The notes under the pieces: generated by a model
Database searches by the model: none
What the model was told of the DNA's origin: nothing
What the model saw: only the letters and a program-made list of their open reading frames with translations
Made by a program: the position numbers and the translations under genes
NCBI GenBank assembly: GCA_024278285.1
Contig: JAJRTM010000151.1
Coordinates: forward strand, 1 to 5,646
Direction of reading: 5' to 3'
Source: Planctomycetota bacterium
Lineage (GTDB): Bacteria; Planctomycetota; Planctomycetia; Planctomycetales; Planctomycetaceae
DNA length: 5,646 nt
In this document: piece by piece, positions 1 to 5,601 of the stretch
How the letters are laid out: each line of letters opens with the position of its first letter
Position numbering within the stretch: position 1 is the first letter of the stretch

Positions 1-26
1 TAAAACAAAGCTGTGGTTTCAGTTCG

Positions 27-51
27 CACGGCTCACAGAGCCATGGCACCC
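27..51 (-). repeat. Single REP-like hairpin unit, third candidate family
   Basis: On the minus strand this reads GGGTGCC, then arms CATGGCTC and GAGCCGTG around a TGT loop. On the plus strand the stem has one C-A mismatch (29/43), which becomes a G-U wobble on the minus strand, so all 8 pairs can form only in the minus orientation. No T-run follows, so it does not look like an intrinsic terminator. It shares the TGT/ACA loop with the GTAG-headed units elsewhere in the window. If it is one half of an inverted pair, the partner lies left of the window. That it is a repeat is inferred from resemblance only, because there is no second copy here. Confidence 0.4.
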
Positions 52-133
52 AATCATAATCAAAACAAATCGCAACAGTACAATTGACAAACAAGTTAAG
101 AAATTGACCAGCCTACGGTGAAATTAAACAAAA

Positions 134-922
134 ATGCCTGCTCTTGAATTAAAAAATGTTTCCCGTCAATTCGGTTCGCAACAAGTGTTGCGAGAAATCG
201 ATCTGCAGGTTTTTCCTGGCGAAACTCTTGTTTTGATTGGTGAAAGCGGTTGTGGGAAAAGCGTCACGACGAAGTTGCTTGCTGGAATGCTGGAACCAAG
301 TTCGGGAGAAGTATTCTGGCAGGGACGGGATGTGGCGACTCTTTCGCCTGAAGAGAAAATGAGGCAGCGGCTGAAAATCGGCTATTTATTCCAGTCGGCG
401 GCTCTGTTTGACAGCATGAGCGTTTACGAAAATATAGCGTTCGGATTGCATCAGAATACTGATTTGAAAGAGAACACCGTTCGTGAAATTGTGCAGGATC
501 AAATTCAGGCGGTTGGCTTAACAATAGATGTCGGACGAAAAAATCCTTCTGAATTATCCGGCGGGATGCGAAAACGCGTCGGCCTGGCCAGAGCGTTGGC
601 ATTGGCCCCGGATATCATCATTTACGACGAACCAACCACCGGACTCGATCCTGTGATGAGCGATATTGTTAACGAACTGATCATGACCACCAGGCAGCGC
701 AGGTCGGTTATCAGCATTATCGTCACCCACGATATGCGCACGGTCAAAAAAGTGGCGGACCGGGTTGTGATGCTGTTTCCGCTGGCAGGGCTTCAGGCGG
801 GGCAGTCTCAAATAATATTTGAAGGGACTCCGGAAGAGGCGTTTTCTTCCCAGGAAGAGCTTGTCTACTCATTTGTCCACGGGGATGCAACTCGACGTTT
901 ACAGGAATTGGCAGTCGCGTAA
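134..922 (+). CDS. mlaF: ABC transporter ATP-binding protein, MlaF type (lipid transport)
   Basis: This 262-residue protein is the cytoplasmic ATPase of an Mla-type transporter that moves phospholipids or related lipids between the membranes. All nucleotide-binding motifs are intact: Walker A GESGCGKS at 36-43, Q-loop Gln87 in LFQSAALF, signature LSGGMRKR at 141-148, Walker [14 protein letters not shown] at 161-173 with catalytic Glu166, and switch His199 in VTHD. The LSGGM signature and the [17 protein letters not shown] stretch are typical of MlaF rather than of amino-acid or LolD-type ATPases. The MCE gene 180 bases downstream supports the assignment. An MlaE permease would be expected upstream but is not in the window, and the 133 bases before the start contain no recognisable gene end. 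The ATG at 134 gives a standard N-terminus; GGTGA at 117-121 is a weak, distant ribosome site. Confidence 0.92.
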   Translation: MPALELKNVSRQFGSQQVLREIDLQVFPGETLVLIGESGCGKSVTTKLLAGMLEPSSGEVFWQGRDVATLSPEEKMRQRLKIGYLFQSAALFDSMSVYENIAFGLHQNTDLKENTVREIVQDQIQAVGLTIDVGRKNPSELSGGMRKRVGLARALALAPDIIIYDEPTTGLDPVMSDIVNELIMTTRQRRSVISIIVTHDMRTVKKVADRVVMLFPLAGLQAGQSQIIFEGTPEEAFSSQEELVYSFVHGDATRRLQELAVA

Positions 923-941
923 CAATACGCCACGAATGATT

Positions 942-971
942 GGCGAGCCGGGCCAGTGATGGTCCTGGTCA
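942..971 (+). repeat. REP-like unit, GGCGAGCC family, left copy
   Basis: The unit consists of head GGCGAGCC (942-949), a 6 bp hairpin GGGCCA, GTGA loop, TGGTCC (950-965, one G-T wobble at 952/963), and tail TGGTCA (966-971). It lies 19 bases after the mlaF stop and is paired with an inverted copy at 1019-1048. No T-run follows, so it is not a classical terminator. Confidence 0.75.
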
Positions 972-1018
972 TTTTAAAGAATCCATTTTAGTTGGCTGAT
1001 AGTAGAGATGCAGCATGG

Positions 1019-1048
1019 TAACCAGGGGGTTAACACCCCCGGCTCGCC
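1019..1048 (-). repeat. REP-like unit, GGCGAGCC family, right (inverted) copy
   Basis: On the minus strand this reads head GGCGAGCC, hairpin GGGGGT, GTTA loop, ACCCCC, then tail TGGTTA. Head, loop length and tail match the copy at 942-971, but the stem bases differ in a compensated way (CCA/TGG there, GGT/ACC here). Together the two copies form an inverted pair with 47 bases between them in the mlaF-mlaD spacer, ending 54 bases before mlaD. Confidence 0.75.
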
Positions 1049-1102
1049 TGTCCAAATTCATGATTCCACATCAAAGCAGTACCGATAAAGTTTTTTGTTA
1101 TC

Positions 1103-2332
1103 ATGTCAGAACGCCAGTTACAATTTCGAGTTGGCTTATTCGTAATCGTTGCGACGATTATCGGCGTCGGGCTGACGTTTCAGTTCGGCAAGCTGGAACG
1201 GTACATGCAGCCCCGCTACCTGCTCGCGATTCACTTTACCGAAATCTCCGGCATTCAACCGGGAACGCCTGTGCGTCAAAGTGGAATTCCAATCGGAACA
1301 GTCAAAGATGTCACGATTGACCGGGAAGAAGGCAAAGTTTTCGTCCTGGTTGAAATTCGCAGCGATCATTTAATCGCCAAAGATTCCCATGCTCATATCG
1401 TGACTTCGCTGCTGGGAGAAGCTCATATCGATTTCACTCTTGGAATGAGTTCTGAATTTTATGCAGAGGGAGATGTTCTGGAAGGAAAAATTCCGCAAGA
1501 TCCACTTGCGATTGTGCAACGGCTCGAATCCCGTTTGGATAACACGCTGAAAGTATTTGAGCAAACCAGCCAGGAATGGAAAACGGTTGGTCACAATTTG
1601 AATTCGTTGATTATGACAAAACGGGGATCGCTGGATCAAATGATCGAGCAGGCAGCGACTGCACTCAACGGTTTAACAGTGACAATGCAGAAAGCATCAA
1701 CCACTCTGGACATCGCCAATAAAATTGTTGCAGATCCGGAACTGCAAGCATCCATCAAGCAGTCGATGACGGCACTGCCTCGCATGATGCAGCAGACTGA
1801 AGCTCTCATTCAACAAACGCAAGAAACAATCGCAGCAACAAAAACAGCAGTGAATACATTGGGGGCTACGATGGAGAATTTGCGAGTTGCCACGCAGCCG
1901 CTCGCGGAAAATTCAAACCAACTGATCACCAAGTTTGATGTTGGCCTGACCCAATTAAATCACACGCTGGCGCAACTCGATAAATTCAGTACACAACTCA
2001 ATGAAGGAGATGGCTCGTTACAGCGGCTCGCGACCGATCCGCAGTTGTATCGCAACATGCAGCTTTCCTCTGCCTCTCTTGCTGCACTGCTTTCCAATCT
2101 GGAACCAATCGTGCAAGATATGCGTGTCTTCAGCGATAAGGTTGCGCGTCACCCAGAACTACTTGGTGTGAGTGGCTATCTGAAAGGGAGTAACGGATTA
2201 AAAGGGGCTCCCAATGCGATCCAGCCCGCATCTTCCTACGCCCCCGCAAGGATCAACTCGCAACCCCAACCACTCCCCCCACGCAACGCCAACCAAACTG
2301 GCAATTCAATGAACTTGCGTATTAAGCGATAA
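1103..2332 (+). CDS. mlaD: MCE-domain lipid-binding protein, MlaD type
   Basis: This 409-residue protein is the membrane-anchored substrate-binding component of the Mla-type transporter. MCE proteins form oligomeric rings that pass lipid between the membranes. A short cytoplasmic start (1-8) is followed by one hydrophobic helix (about 10-28, [16 protein letters not shown]). The MCE domain follows at about 38-115, with the conserved [14 protein letters not shown] and the closing [13 protein letters not shown]. From about 135 to 345 the protein is predicted to be helical and Gln/Thr/Ala-rich, with two similar stretches centred on DPEL (211) and DPQL (312). A Pro/Asn/Gln-rich tail runs from about 370. 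This is much longer than E. coli MlaD (about 180 residues) and resembles the long MCE proteins with an extended helical part. The ATG at 1103 places the membrane helix at the usual distance. No clear ribosome site is visible. It is probably co-transcribed with mlaF despite the repeat-filled spacer. Confidence 0.9.
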   Translation: MSERQLQFRVGLFVIVATIIGVGLTFQFGKLERYMQPRYLLAIHFTEISGIQPGTPVRQSGIPIGTVKDVTIDREEGKVFVLVEIRSDHLIAKDSHAHIVTSLLGEAHIDFTLGMSSEFYAEGDVLEGKIPQDPLAIVQRLESRLDNTLKVFEQTSQEWKTVGHNLNSLIMTKRGSLDQMIEQAATALNGLTVTMQKASTTLDIANKIVADPELQASIKQSMTALPRMMQQTEALIQQTQETIAATKTAVNTLGATMENLRVATQPLAENSNQLITKFDVGLTQLNHTLAQLDKFSTQLNEGDGSLQRLATDPQLYRNMQLSSASLAALLSNLEPIVQDMRVFSDKVARHPELLGVSGYLKGSNGLKGAPNAIQPASSYAPARINSQPQPLPPRNANQTGNSMNLRIKR

Positions 2333-2361
2333 TGAGAACACTCAATACATTTTCCAGCGAT

Positions 2362-2382
2362 GTAGGGTACGCTGTGCGTACC
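2362..2382 (+). repeat. GTAG-headed REP-like unit, pair A left
   Basis: GTAG (2362-2365) is followed by a perfect 7 bp hairpin: GGTACGC (2366-2372), loop TGT, GCGTACC (2376-2382). It begins 30 bases after the mlaD stop and faces an inverted copy at 2442-2462. GTAG followed by a hairpin is the layout known for REPs handled by RAYT transposases. Confidence 0.8.
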
Positions 2383-2425
2383 ACACTTACAGAGTAATGA
2401 ATGCTATAATGGCTATGACATCATT

Positions 2426-2440
2426 ATTGTGAACCACAAT
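2426..2440. repeat. Hairpin between the two halves of REP pair A
   Basis: ATTGTG (2426-2431), AAC, CACAAT (2435-2440) form a perfect 6 bp A/T-rich stem directly before the right-hand unit. It is probably part of the linker of the paired element. Confidence 0.45.
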
Positions 2441-2441
2441 T

Positions 2442-2462
2442 GGTGTGCACAGCACACCCTAC
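2442..2462 (-). repeat. GTAG-headed REP-like unit, pair A right (inverted)
   Basis: On the plus strand this reads GGTGTGC (2442-2448), loop ACA, GCACACC (2452-2458), CTAC. On the minus strand it therefore has a GTAG head and a TGT loop like its partner. The stem differs from the partner at two base pairs, both compensated (AC/GT in the left unit, GT/AC here), so the hairpin is perfect in each copy. Confidence 0.8.
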
Positions 2463-2489
2463 CCGACTGAGTCGTTACCGTCTGAAATC

Positions 2490-2522
2490 AAAAAAAGAGA
2501 GCAAGAATATCTTGCTCTCTTT
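2490..2522 (-). terminator. Intrinsic terminator of ilvC (ilvN-ilvC unit)
   Basis: A perfect 13 bp stem, AAAGAGAGCAAGA (2494-2506) and TCTTGCTCTCTTT (2510-2522), encloses a 3-base loop. Read on the minus strand it starts 31 bases after the ilvC stop and ends in seven consecutive T (A2490-2496 on the plus strand), the layout of a rho-independent terminator. On the plus strand only TTT then GGG follows, so termination of mlaD transcripts here would be weaker, though the stem may also block read-through between the convergent units. Confidence 0.88.
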
Positions 2523-2552
2523 GGGAATGCGTTTTGTTAAACGGGACCGTGA

Positions 2553-3557
2553 TTAGACTTCTTTGGAATCGATCCAGCTCATCATTGAGCGGAGGCTTTT
2601 GCCGACGGATTCGATTTCGTGATTTCGTTCCAGTCGCCGGGTTGCTTTGAAGGCGGCTTGATTTGCCTTGTTTTCCAGAATCCATTCTTTAGCAAATTCA
2701 CCTGTTTGAATTTCGGTGAGGATTTTCTTCATTTCTTTCTTTGTTTCTTCGGTGACGATCCGTGATCCCCGTGTGTAATCGCCGAACTCTGCGGTGTTGG
2801 AAATGCTGTATCGCATGTAATTCAAACCACCTTGGTAGAACAAATCGACAATCAGTTTCAACTCGTGCATACATTCAAAGTAGGCCATTTCCGGTTGGTA
2901 GCCTGCTTCGACGAGAGTTTCAAACCCGGCTTTAACCAAGGCAGAAACGCCGCCACACAGAACGACTTGCTCGCCGAACAGGTCGGTTTCTGTTTCTTCC
3001 GCAAAGGTCGTTTCAATCACGCCGCCTCGCGTGCCGCCAATTCCCTTGGCGTAAGCGAGTGCCAATTGACGTGATGTATCGGAGGCTCCTTTTCCTAATG
3101 CGATTAACGATGGCACGCCGCCACCTGCGACATATTCACTTCGTACTAAATGCCCTGGTCCTTTTGGTGCAACAAGCGCCGTATCGACTCCTTCAGGGGG
3201 AGCAATTTGTTCGAAATGGATGTTGAATCCGTGAGAACACATCAGCAGGTTTCCGGGACTCAAACGGTCTTTAATTTGAGCACGGAAAACATCTCCCTGC
3301 ACTTCATCGGGAAGCAGAATGTTGACCAGATCGCCTGCTGCGGTTGCTTCATCAACGGGCATTGGGTCGAAACCATGCTCGACAGCCAAGTCGTAGTTCG
3401 GGCTTCCTTTGCGTTGACCGATCACGACGTTACAGCCGCTATCTTTGAGGTTTTGTGCCTGGGCATGTCCCTGAGAACCGTAGCCCAAAATTGCAATCGT
3501 CTTGTCTTTCAACAGTGCCAGATCTGCATCCGCATCGTAATAAATCTTAATCGCCAT
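2553..3557 (-). CDS. ilvC: Ketol-acid reductoisomerase (NADP+), class I
   Basis: This 334-residue enzyme converts 2-acetolactate (or 2-aceto-2-hydroxybutyrate) to the dihydroxy acid by Mg-dependent isomerisation and NADPH reduction, the second common step of Val/Ile/Leu synthesis in the cytoplasm. The Rossmann loop GYGSQGHA is at 25-32. The GQRKGS loop (47-52) supplies Arg49 and Ser52, which fits NADPH. Catalytic and metal ligands are present: His109 (CSHGF), Lys132 (PKGPGH), Asp192 and Glu196 (TDLFGEQ), Glu228 and Glu232 (FECMHELKL), and the SISNTAE serine motif at 251-257. The length fits the short class I form. The frame stays open 96 bases upstream, but that stretch crosses a hairpin repeat and lacks KARI similarity, so the ATG at 3557 (MAIKIYYD) is chosen; AGAAGA just upstream is a weak ribosome site. 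ilvN lies 181 bases upstream in the same direction. Confidence 0.97.
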   Translation of the reverse strand: MAIKIYYDADADLALLKDKTIAILGYGSQGHAQAQNLKDSGCNVVIGQRKGSPNYDLAVEHGFDPMPVDEATAAGDLVNILLPDEVQGDVFRAQIKDRLSPGNLLMCSHGFNIHFEQIAPPEGVDTALVAPKGPGHLVRSEYVAGGGVPSLIALGKGASDTSRQLALAYAKGIGGTRGGVIETTFAEETETDLFGEQVVLCGGVSALVKAGFETLVEAGYQPEMAYFECMHELKLIVDLFYQGGLNYMRYSISNTAEFGDYTRGSRIVTEETKKEMKKILTEIQTGEFAKEWILENKANQAAFKATRRLERNHEIESVGKSLRSMMSWIDSKEV

Positions 3558-3615
3558 GAATCTTCTTTCTTTTTTGTTTCTAAAACGTTCGTTATATTCA
3601 ATTTTAAGTTTAATG

Positions 3616-3637
3616 GTAGGGTGCGTCGTGACGCACC
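3616..3637 (+). repeat. GTAG-headed REP-like unit, pair B left
   Basis: GTAG (3616-3619) is followed by a perfect 8 bp stem GGTGCGTC / GACGCACC (3620-3627 and 3630-3637). The formal 2-base centre implies an opened loop of CGTG. It sits in the ilvN-ilvC spacer. Confidence 0.85.
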
Positions 3638-3659
3638 AGATTGTTCGTGCCAAGCAAGA

Positions 3660-3681
3660 GGTGCGTCACGACGCACCCTAC
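3660..3681 (-). repeat. GTAG-headed REP-like unit, pair B right (inverted)
   Basis: GGTGCGTC, AC, GACGCACC, then CTAC form the exact reverse complement of the unit at 3616-3637, with 22 bases between the two. The pair can therefore fold either as two small hairpins or as one 22 bp stem. The identity of the arms contrasts with the diverged arms of pairs A and C and may indicate a younger copy. Confidence 0.85.
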
Positions 3682-3738
3682 ATTGAAATATGATCTGCCC
3701 AGATAGAGAATGTTTGAGAGTTAATAGCAAGTGAATGC

Positions 3739-4302
3739 TCAGGAAACCGTCTTTTCTGTTTTGACAGGCTCTTTCTCCAATAAAGCAGGAGGCAGTTCGA
3801 TATTATTGCGTGTCAGCGCGATGCGTCCAGTGCGTACCAGTTCGATAATGCCGAACGGTCGCATGACATCGACAAAGGCGGAGATTTTTGATTCCTGCCC
3901 GGAAATTTCGATCATCACCTGAGCCGCCTGGACATCGACAATTTTTCCACGAAAAACTTCGACCATCTCTTTCACGCGAGTCAAATCGCCATTGTTTGTG
4001 CGAACTTTGATCAGCATCAAGTCTCGTTCAACAAAAGTACGATCAGAGAAATCGACTACCTGGACAACGGTAACAATTTTTTCCAATTGTTTGCGAACTT
4101 GATCGAGAACGCGGTTATCGCCAGCGACAACGAAAATCATACGTGAAAATCCTGCATTTTCGGTTTCGCCCACCGCGAGGCTTTCAATATTGAACGCCCG
4201 AGAAGCCAGCATTCCCGAAATATGAGCCAGCACCCCCGGCTGGTTCACAACGAGGGCAGAGATCAAATGTTTCATGGGAGATTTTTCACTTTTTAATGAC
4301 AT
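3739..4302 (-). CDS. ilvN: Acetolactate synthase small (regulatory) subunit
   Basis: This 187-residue regulatory subunit of acetolactate (acetohydroxyacid) synthase binds valine for feedback control and activates the catalytic large subunit IlvB. The N-terminal ACT domain spans about 10-83 with NQPGVLAHISGML at 20-32 and RAFNIESLAVG at 35-45. The C-terminal small-subunit domain runs to about 163 and contains ERDLMLIKV (92-100) and PFGIIELVRTGRIAL (149-163). A charged tail of about 20 residues follows. The ATG at 4302 is chosen because GAGG lies 6 bases before it, the best ribosome site in the window. ATG 4275 (MKHLISALV) matches the usual family N-terminus but has no such site, and the in-frame TTG at 4335 is unsupported. 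No ilvB lies directly upstream, so the large subunit must be encoded elsewhere. The gene reads towards ilvC. Confidence 0.95.
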   Translation of the reverse strand: MSLKSEKSPMKHLISALVVNQPGVLAHISGMLASRAFNIESLAVGETENAGFSRMIFVVAGDNRVLDQVRKQLEKIVTVVQVVDFSDRTFVERDLMLIKVRTNNGDLTRVKEMVEVFRGKIVDVQAAQVMIEISGQESKISAFVDVMRPFGIIELVRTGRIALTRNNIELPPALLEKEPVKTEKTVS

Positions 4303-4331
4303 ACGATGCCTCAAATCTATCTGTTCTATTT

Positions 4332-4466
4332 TCAAAGCCGAAAAAATGAGCAGTAACGCAATCTCAGCATGACGGCTTGCTTCTGCCTGCGTCGTCTCCT
4401 TTTTGGAGACAGCCGAAGGACACAGCGGAAGCAGAAAAGGCTCAGTCTAACCACAAACTGCCCCAT
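4332..4466 (-). promoter_or_regulatory. Putative ilvN leader with 44-codon open frame
   Basis: Directly upstream of ilvN on the minus strand is an ATG (4466) frame of 44 codons, stopping at TGA 4332-4334, 29 bases before the ilvN ATG. The peptide begins MGQFVVRLSLFCFRCVLRLS and has 4 Val and 7 Leu codons, clustered in the first 19 residues, but no Ile. It is also Arg-rich and has no convincing ribosome site. The frame runs through the stem-loop at 4378-4433. This resembles the arrangement of a branched-chain amino-acid attenuator, but no strong terminator hairpin is seen: only TGAG/CTCA (4347-4350/4363-4366) before six T on the minus strand. It may be chance. Confidence 0.25.
4378..4433 (-). 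promoter_or_regulatory. Long imperfect stem-loop in the ilvN upstream region
   Basis: Three nested stems are present: TGCTTC/GAAGCA (4378-4383/4428-4433), CTGCGTC/GACACAG (4387-4393/4419-4425) and GTCTCC/GGAGAC (4394-4399/4405-4410) around a five-base loop, with an 8-base bulge at 4411-4418. The one mismatch on the plus strand (C4390-A4422) is a G-U wobble on the minus strand, so the structure is better as a minus-strand RNA, in the expected 5' leader of ilvN, 76-131 bases upstream of its start. Confidence 0.45.
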
Positions 4467-4495
4467 TCTCAACTCGATAGCCGGATTCAATGTAC

Positions 4496-4528
4496 GGAAA
4501 AACGTGTTTCCAGCCGTTGTGATCGCAA
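4496..4528. promoter_or_regulatory. Two adjacent imperfect palindromes, operator candidates
   Basis: GGAAAAACGTGTTTCC (4496-4511) has symmetric bases at 14 of 16 positions, centred on ACGT. TTGTGATCGCAA (4517-4528), symmetric at 10 of 12 positions and centred on GATC, starts five bases later. They lie between the divergent genes, where a repressor or activator could bind. No specific regulator can be named. Confidence 0.25.
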
Positions 4529-4787
4529 AACTTCAAAACAACCTGTACATATTACACATTGATAGAGGGCCAATGCAGTTTCCCTGTATTATTGGGCTGA
4601 TTTCCGTCGGAATTCTCCAACTTGAACCGGGAAATCCTCGTACCATTCGTAAAATGTGGCGGTTACACTATTATAGAGGTCGGTTTTAAGGTGAGGCGTT
4701 CCAGCCCGCATTGAAGCATCTCCGATTGATTTCTCGAATATAAATTCAAGCTGATATCGTTTATCATTTGTCGTTGAAAGTTGGTTT

Positions 4788-5465
4788 ATGTCACTCGAAT
4801 TGAAGAACATCAAAAAAAGTTATCGAGAGCCGAACGGCAACACGTTGCCAATTCTGGAGATTGAACATTTTCAGATCGAACGAGCCGAGCAGATCGCGTT
4901 GGTCGGTTCCAGTGGCGGCGGCAAAACGACGCTGCTGAATGTGATCTCTGGCATCACCACGCCAGATTCCGGTCAGGTTTTTATCGACGATATAGAAATC
5001 ACCCGGCTGCCCGAAGCGGGGCGTGATCGATTTCGTGCAGAACGAATCGGTTTTGTTTTTCAGACATTCAATCTGCTGACTGCATTTACTGCACTCGAAA
5101 ATGTTTTGCTGGGGATGAGTTTTTCACGGGGCAAGGTCGATAAACAGATGGCGAAAGACCTGCTCGAAAAAATGGGATTGGGGAAACGCCTTTCGCATCG
5201 TCCGTCTCAGCTTTCTGTGGGAGAACAACAGCGAGTCGCGATTGCCCGCTCTCTTGCCAATCGCCCCAGTTTGCTTTTGGCAGATGAACCAACCGCGAGT
5301 GTCGATCCTGCGAATCAGGAGACCATTTTGAAATTGATTCGCGAAATGTGCAAAGAGTTCAGTGTTTCTTTGCTGTTGGTAACACACTATCCGGAAATCG
5401 CGGGGAAATTTGATCGCGTTGCTTCCCTGAAAGATTTCAATGCGGTCCTGAGTGCAACATCATAG
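4788..5465 (+). CDS. ABC transporter ATP-binding protein, LolD/MacB type
   Basis: This 225-residue ATPase belongs to the type VII (MacB/LolD/FtsE) group, which couples ATP hydrolysis to mechanical work on the envelope side, such as lipoprotein release or extrusion of peptides and drugs, rather than to transport through the membrane. Motifs: Walker A GSSGGGKTT at 40-48, Q-loop Gln92 in FVFQTFNLL, signature LSVGEQQRVA at 142-151, Walker B LLLADEPT at 162-169 with Glu167, D-loop SVDP at 171-174, and switch His200 in VTHY. The signature has Val144 where LSGGE is usual, and the D-loop is SVD rather than ALD or GLD. Length and the downstream FtsX-type permease start fit the family. The substrate cannot be told from the ATPase, so no gene symbol is given. 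No clear ribosome site precedes ATG 4788, but the family N-terminus fits. Confidence 0.92.
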   Translation: MSLELKNIKKSYREPNGNTLPILEIEHFQIERAEQIALVGSSGGGKTTLLNVISGITTPDSGQVFIDDIEITRLPEAGRDRFRAERIGFVFQTFNLLTAFTALENVLLGMSFSRGKVDKQMAKDLLEKMGLGKRLSHRPSQLSVGEQQRVAIARSLANRPSLLLADEPTASVDPANQETILKLIREMCKEFSVSLLLVTHYPEIAGKFDRVASLKDFNAVLSATS

Positions 5466-5474
5466 ATGAAGGCC

Positions 5475-5499
5475 GTAGGGTCTGCTGTGCGGACCAAAG
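5475..5499 (+). repeat. GTAG-headed REP-like unit, pair C left
   Basis: GTAG (5475-5478) is followed by hairpin GGTCTGC (5479-5485), loop TGT, GCGGACC (5489-5495), with one T-G wobble. The adjoining AAAG extends the match to the inverted copy at 5543-5567. It begins 10 bases after the ATPase stop. Confidence 0.78.
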
Positions 5500-5500
5500 A

Positions 5501-5512
5501 CCGTAGCGGACC
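5501..5512 (+). repeat. Internally deleted third copy in REP pair C
   Basis: CCGTAGCGGACC repeats the flanks of the left unit (CCGTAG and CGGACC, 5473-5478 and 5490-5495) but lacks the 11 bases between them, that is the 5' arm and the loop. It looks like a decayed tandem copy that lost most of its hairpin. Confidence 0.55.
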
Positions 5513-5542
5513 AATTAAATAGAGATGCCGATAAGCCAATTC

Positions 5543-5567
5543 CTTTGGTCTGCACAGCGGACCCTGC
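5543..5567 (-). repeat. REP-like unit, pair C right (inverted, GCAG head)
   Basis: CTTT, then GGTCTGC (5547-5553), loop ACA, GCGGACC (5557-5563), CTGC. The minus-strand head is GCAG instead of GTAG. Over 25 bases it differs from the reverse complement of the left unit at three positions, all transitions. A run of six T (5570-5575) follows within a few bases, so the long stem formed by both units could also act as a plus-strand terminator. Confidence 0.75.
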
Positions 5568-5601
5568 GATTTTTTAGTGACCAGAAAACAAGTTTAATCT
5601 T

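Larger units (their letters stand above)
4303..4787. other. Divergent intergenic control region (485 bases)
   Basis: This region separates the divergent ilvN (minus) and ABC ATPase (plus) genes and must hold the promoters of both unless they lie further upstream. Open frames across it (for example plus 4369-4689 and minus 4589-4813) give proteins with no recognisable family and no supporting ribosome site, so I do not call them genes. It contains a long imperfect stem-loop at 4378-4433, two adjacent imperfect palindromes at 4496-4528, and a TGATA, 5 bases, TATCA repeat at 4752-4766 just before the ATPase start. A TATAAA at 4739-4744 could be the plus-strand -10 box, but no matching -35 is visible. 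Unlike four other spacers in the window, it has no paired REP-like element. Confidence 0.6.

Noticed and set aside
2..121. Open plus-strand frame as the C-terminus of an upstream mlaE
   Set aside because: The 39 residues are polar and lack the hydrophobic helical end of MlaE-type permeases, so no gene end is called here.
82..132. TTGACA (84-89) as -35 of an mlaF promoter, with AATTGAC repeated at 102-108
   Set aside because: No acceptable -10 box lies 16-18 bases downstream. The two AATTGAC copies, 20 bases apart, are suggestive but too short to call.
942..1048. The mlaF-mlaD spacer hairpins as an intrinsic terminator separating the two genes
   Set aside because: No T-run follows either hairpin on the plus strand. 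The inverted-pair layout with conserved heads fits a repeat element better.
1015..1320. Plus-strand open frame of 101 codons overlapping mlaD
   Set aside because: It starts in the repeat, overlaps the membrane-helix and MCE-domain codons of mlaD in another frame, and has no recognisable protein features.
3558..3653. N-terminal extension of ilvC from an upstream in-frame ATG at 3653
   Set aside because: The added 32 residues are translated from the hairpin repeat and spacer and have no KARI character. MAIKIYYD at 3557 is the normal family start.
2362..3681. CRISPR array from regularly similar repeats
   Set aside because: The repeats are inverted pairs with hairpins, separated by genes, with no regular spacer units and no cas genes.
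4670..4675. Perfect minus-strand TATAAT as an ilvN promoter
   Set aside because: No -35-like hexamer lies at the right distance, and it would imply a leader of more than 350 bases. Possible, but not supported.
4369..4689. Plus-strand open frame of 106 codons in the divergent region
   Set aside because: No ribosome site, no recognisable domain, and it crosses the stem-loop and palindromes. It is more likely a chance frame.
4589..4813. Minus-strand open frame of 74 codons overlapping the ATPase start
   Set aside because: It begins inside the well-supported ATPase gene, has no family resemblance, and has no good start signal.
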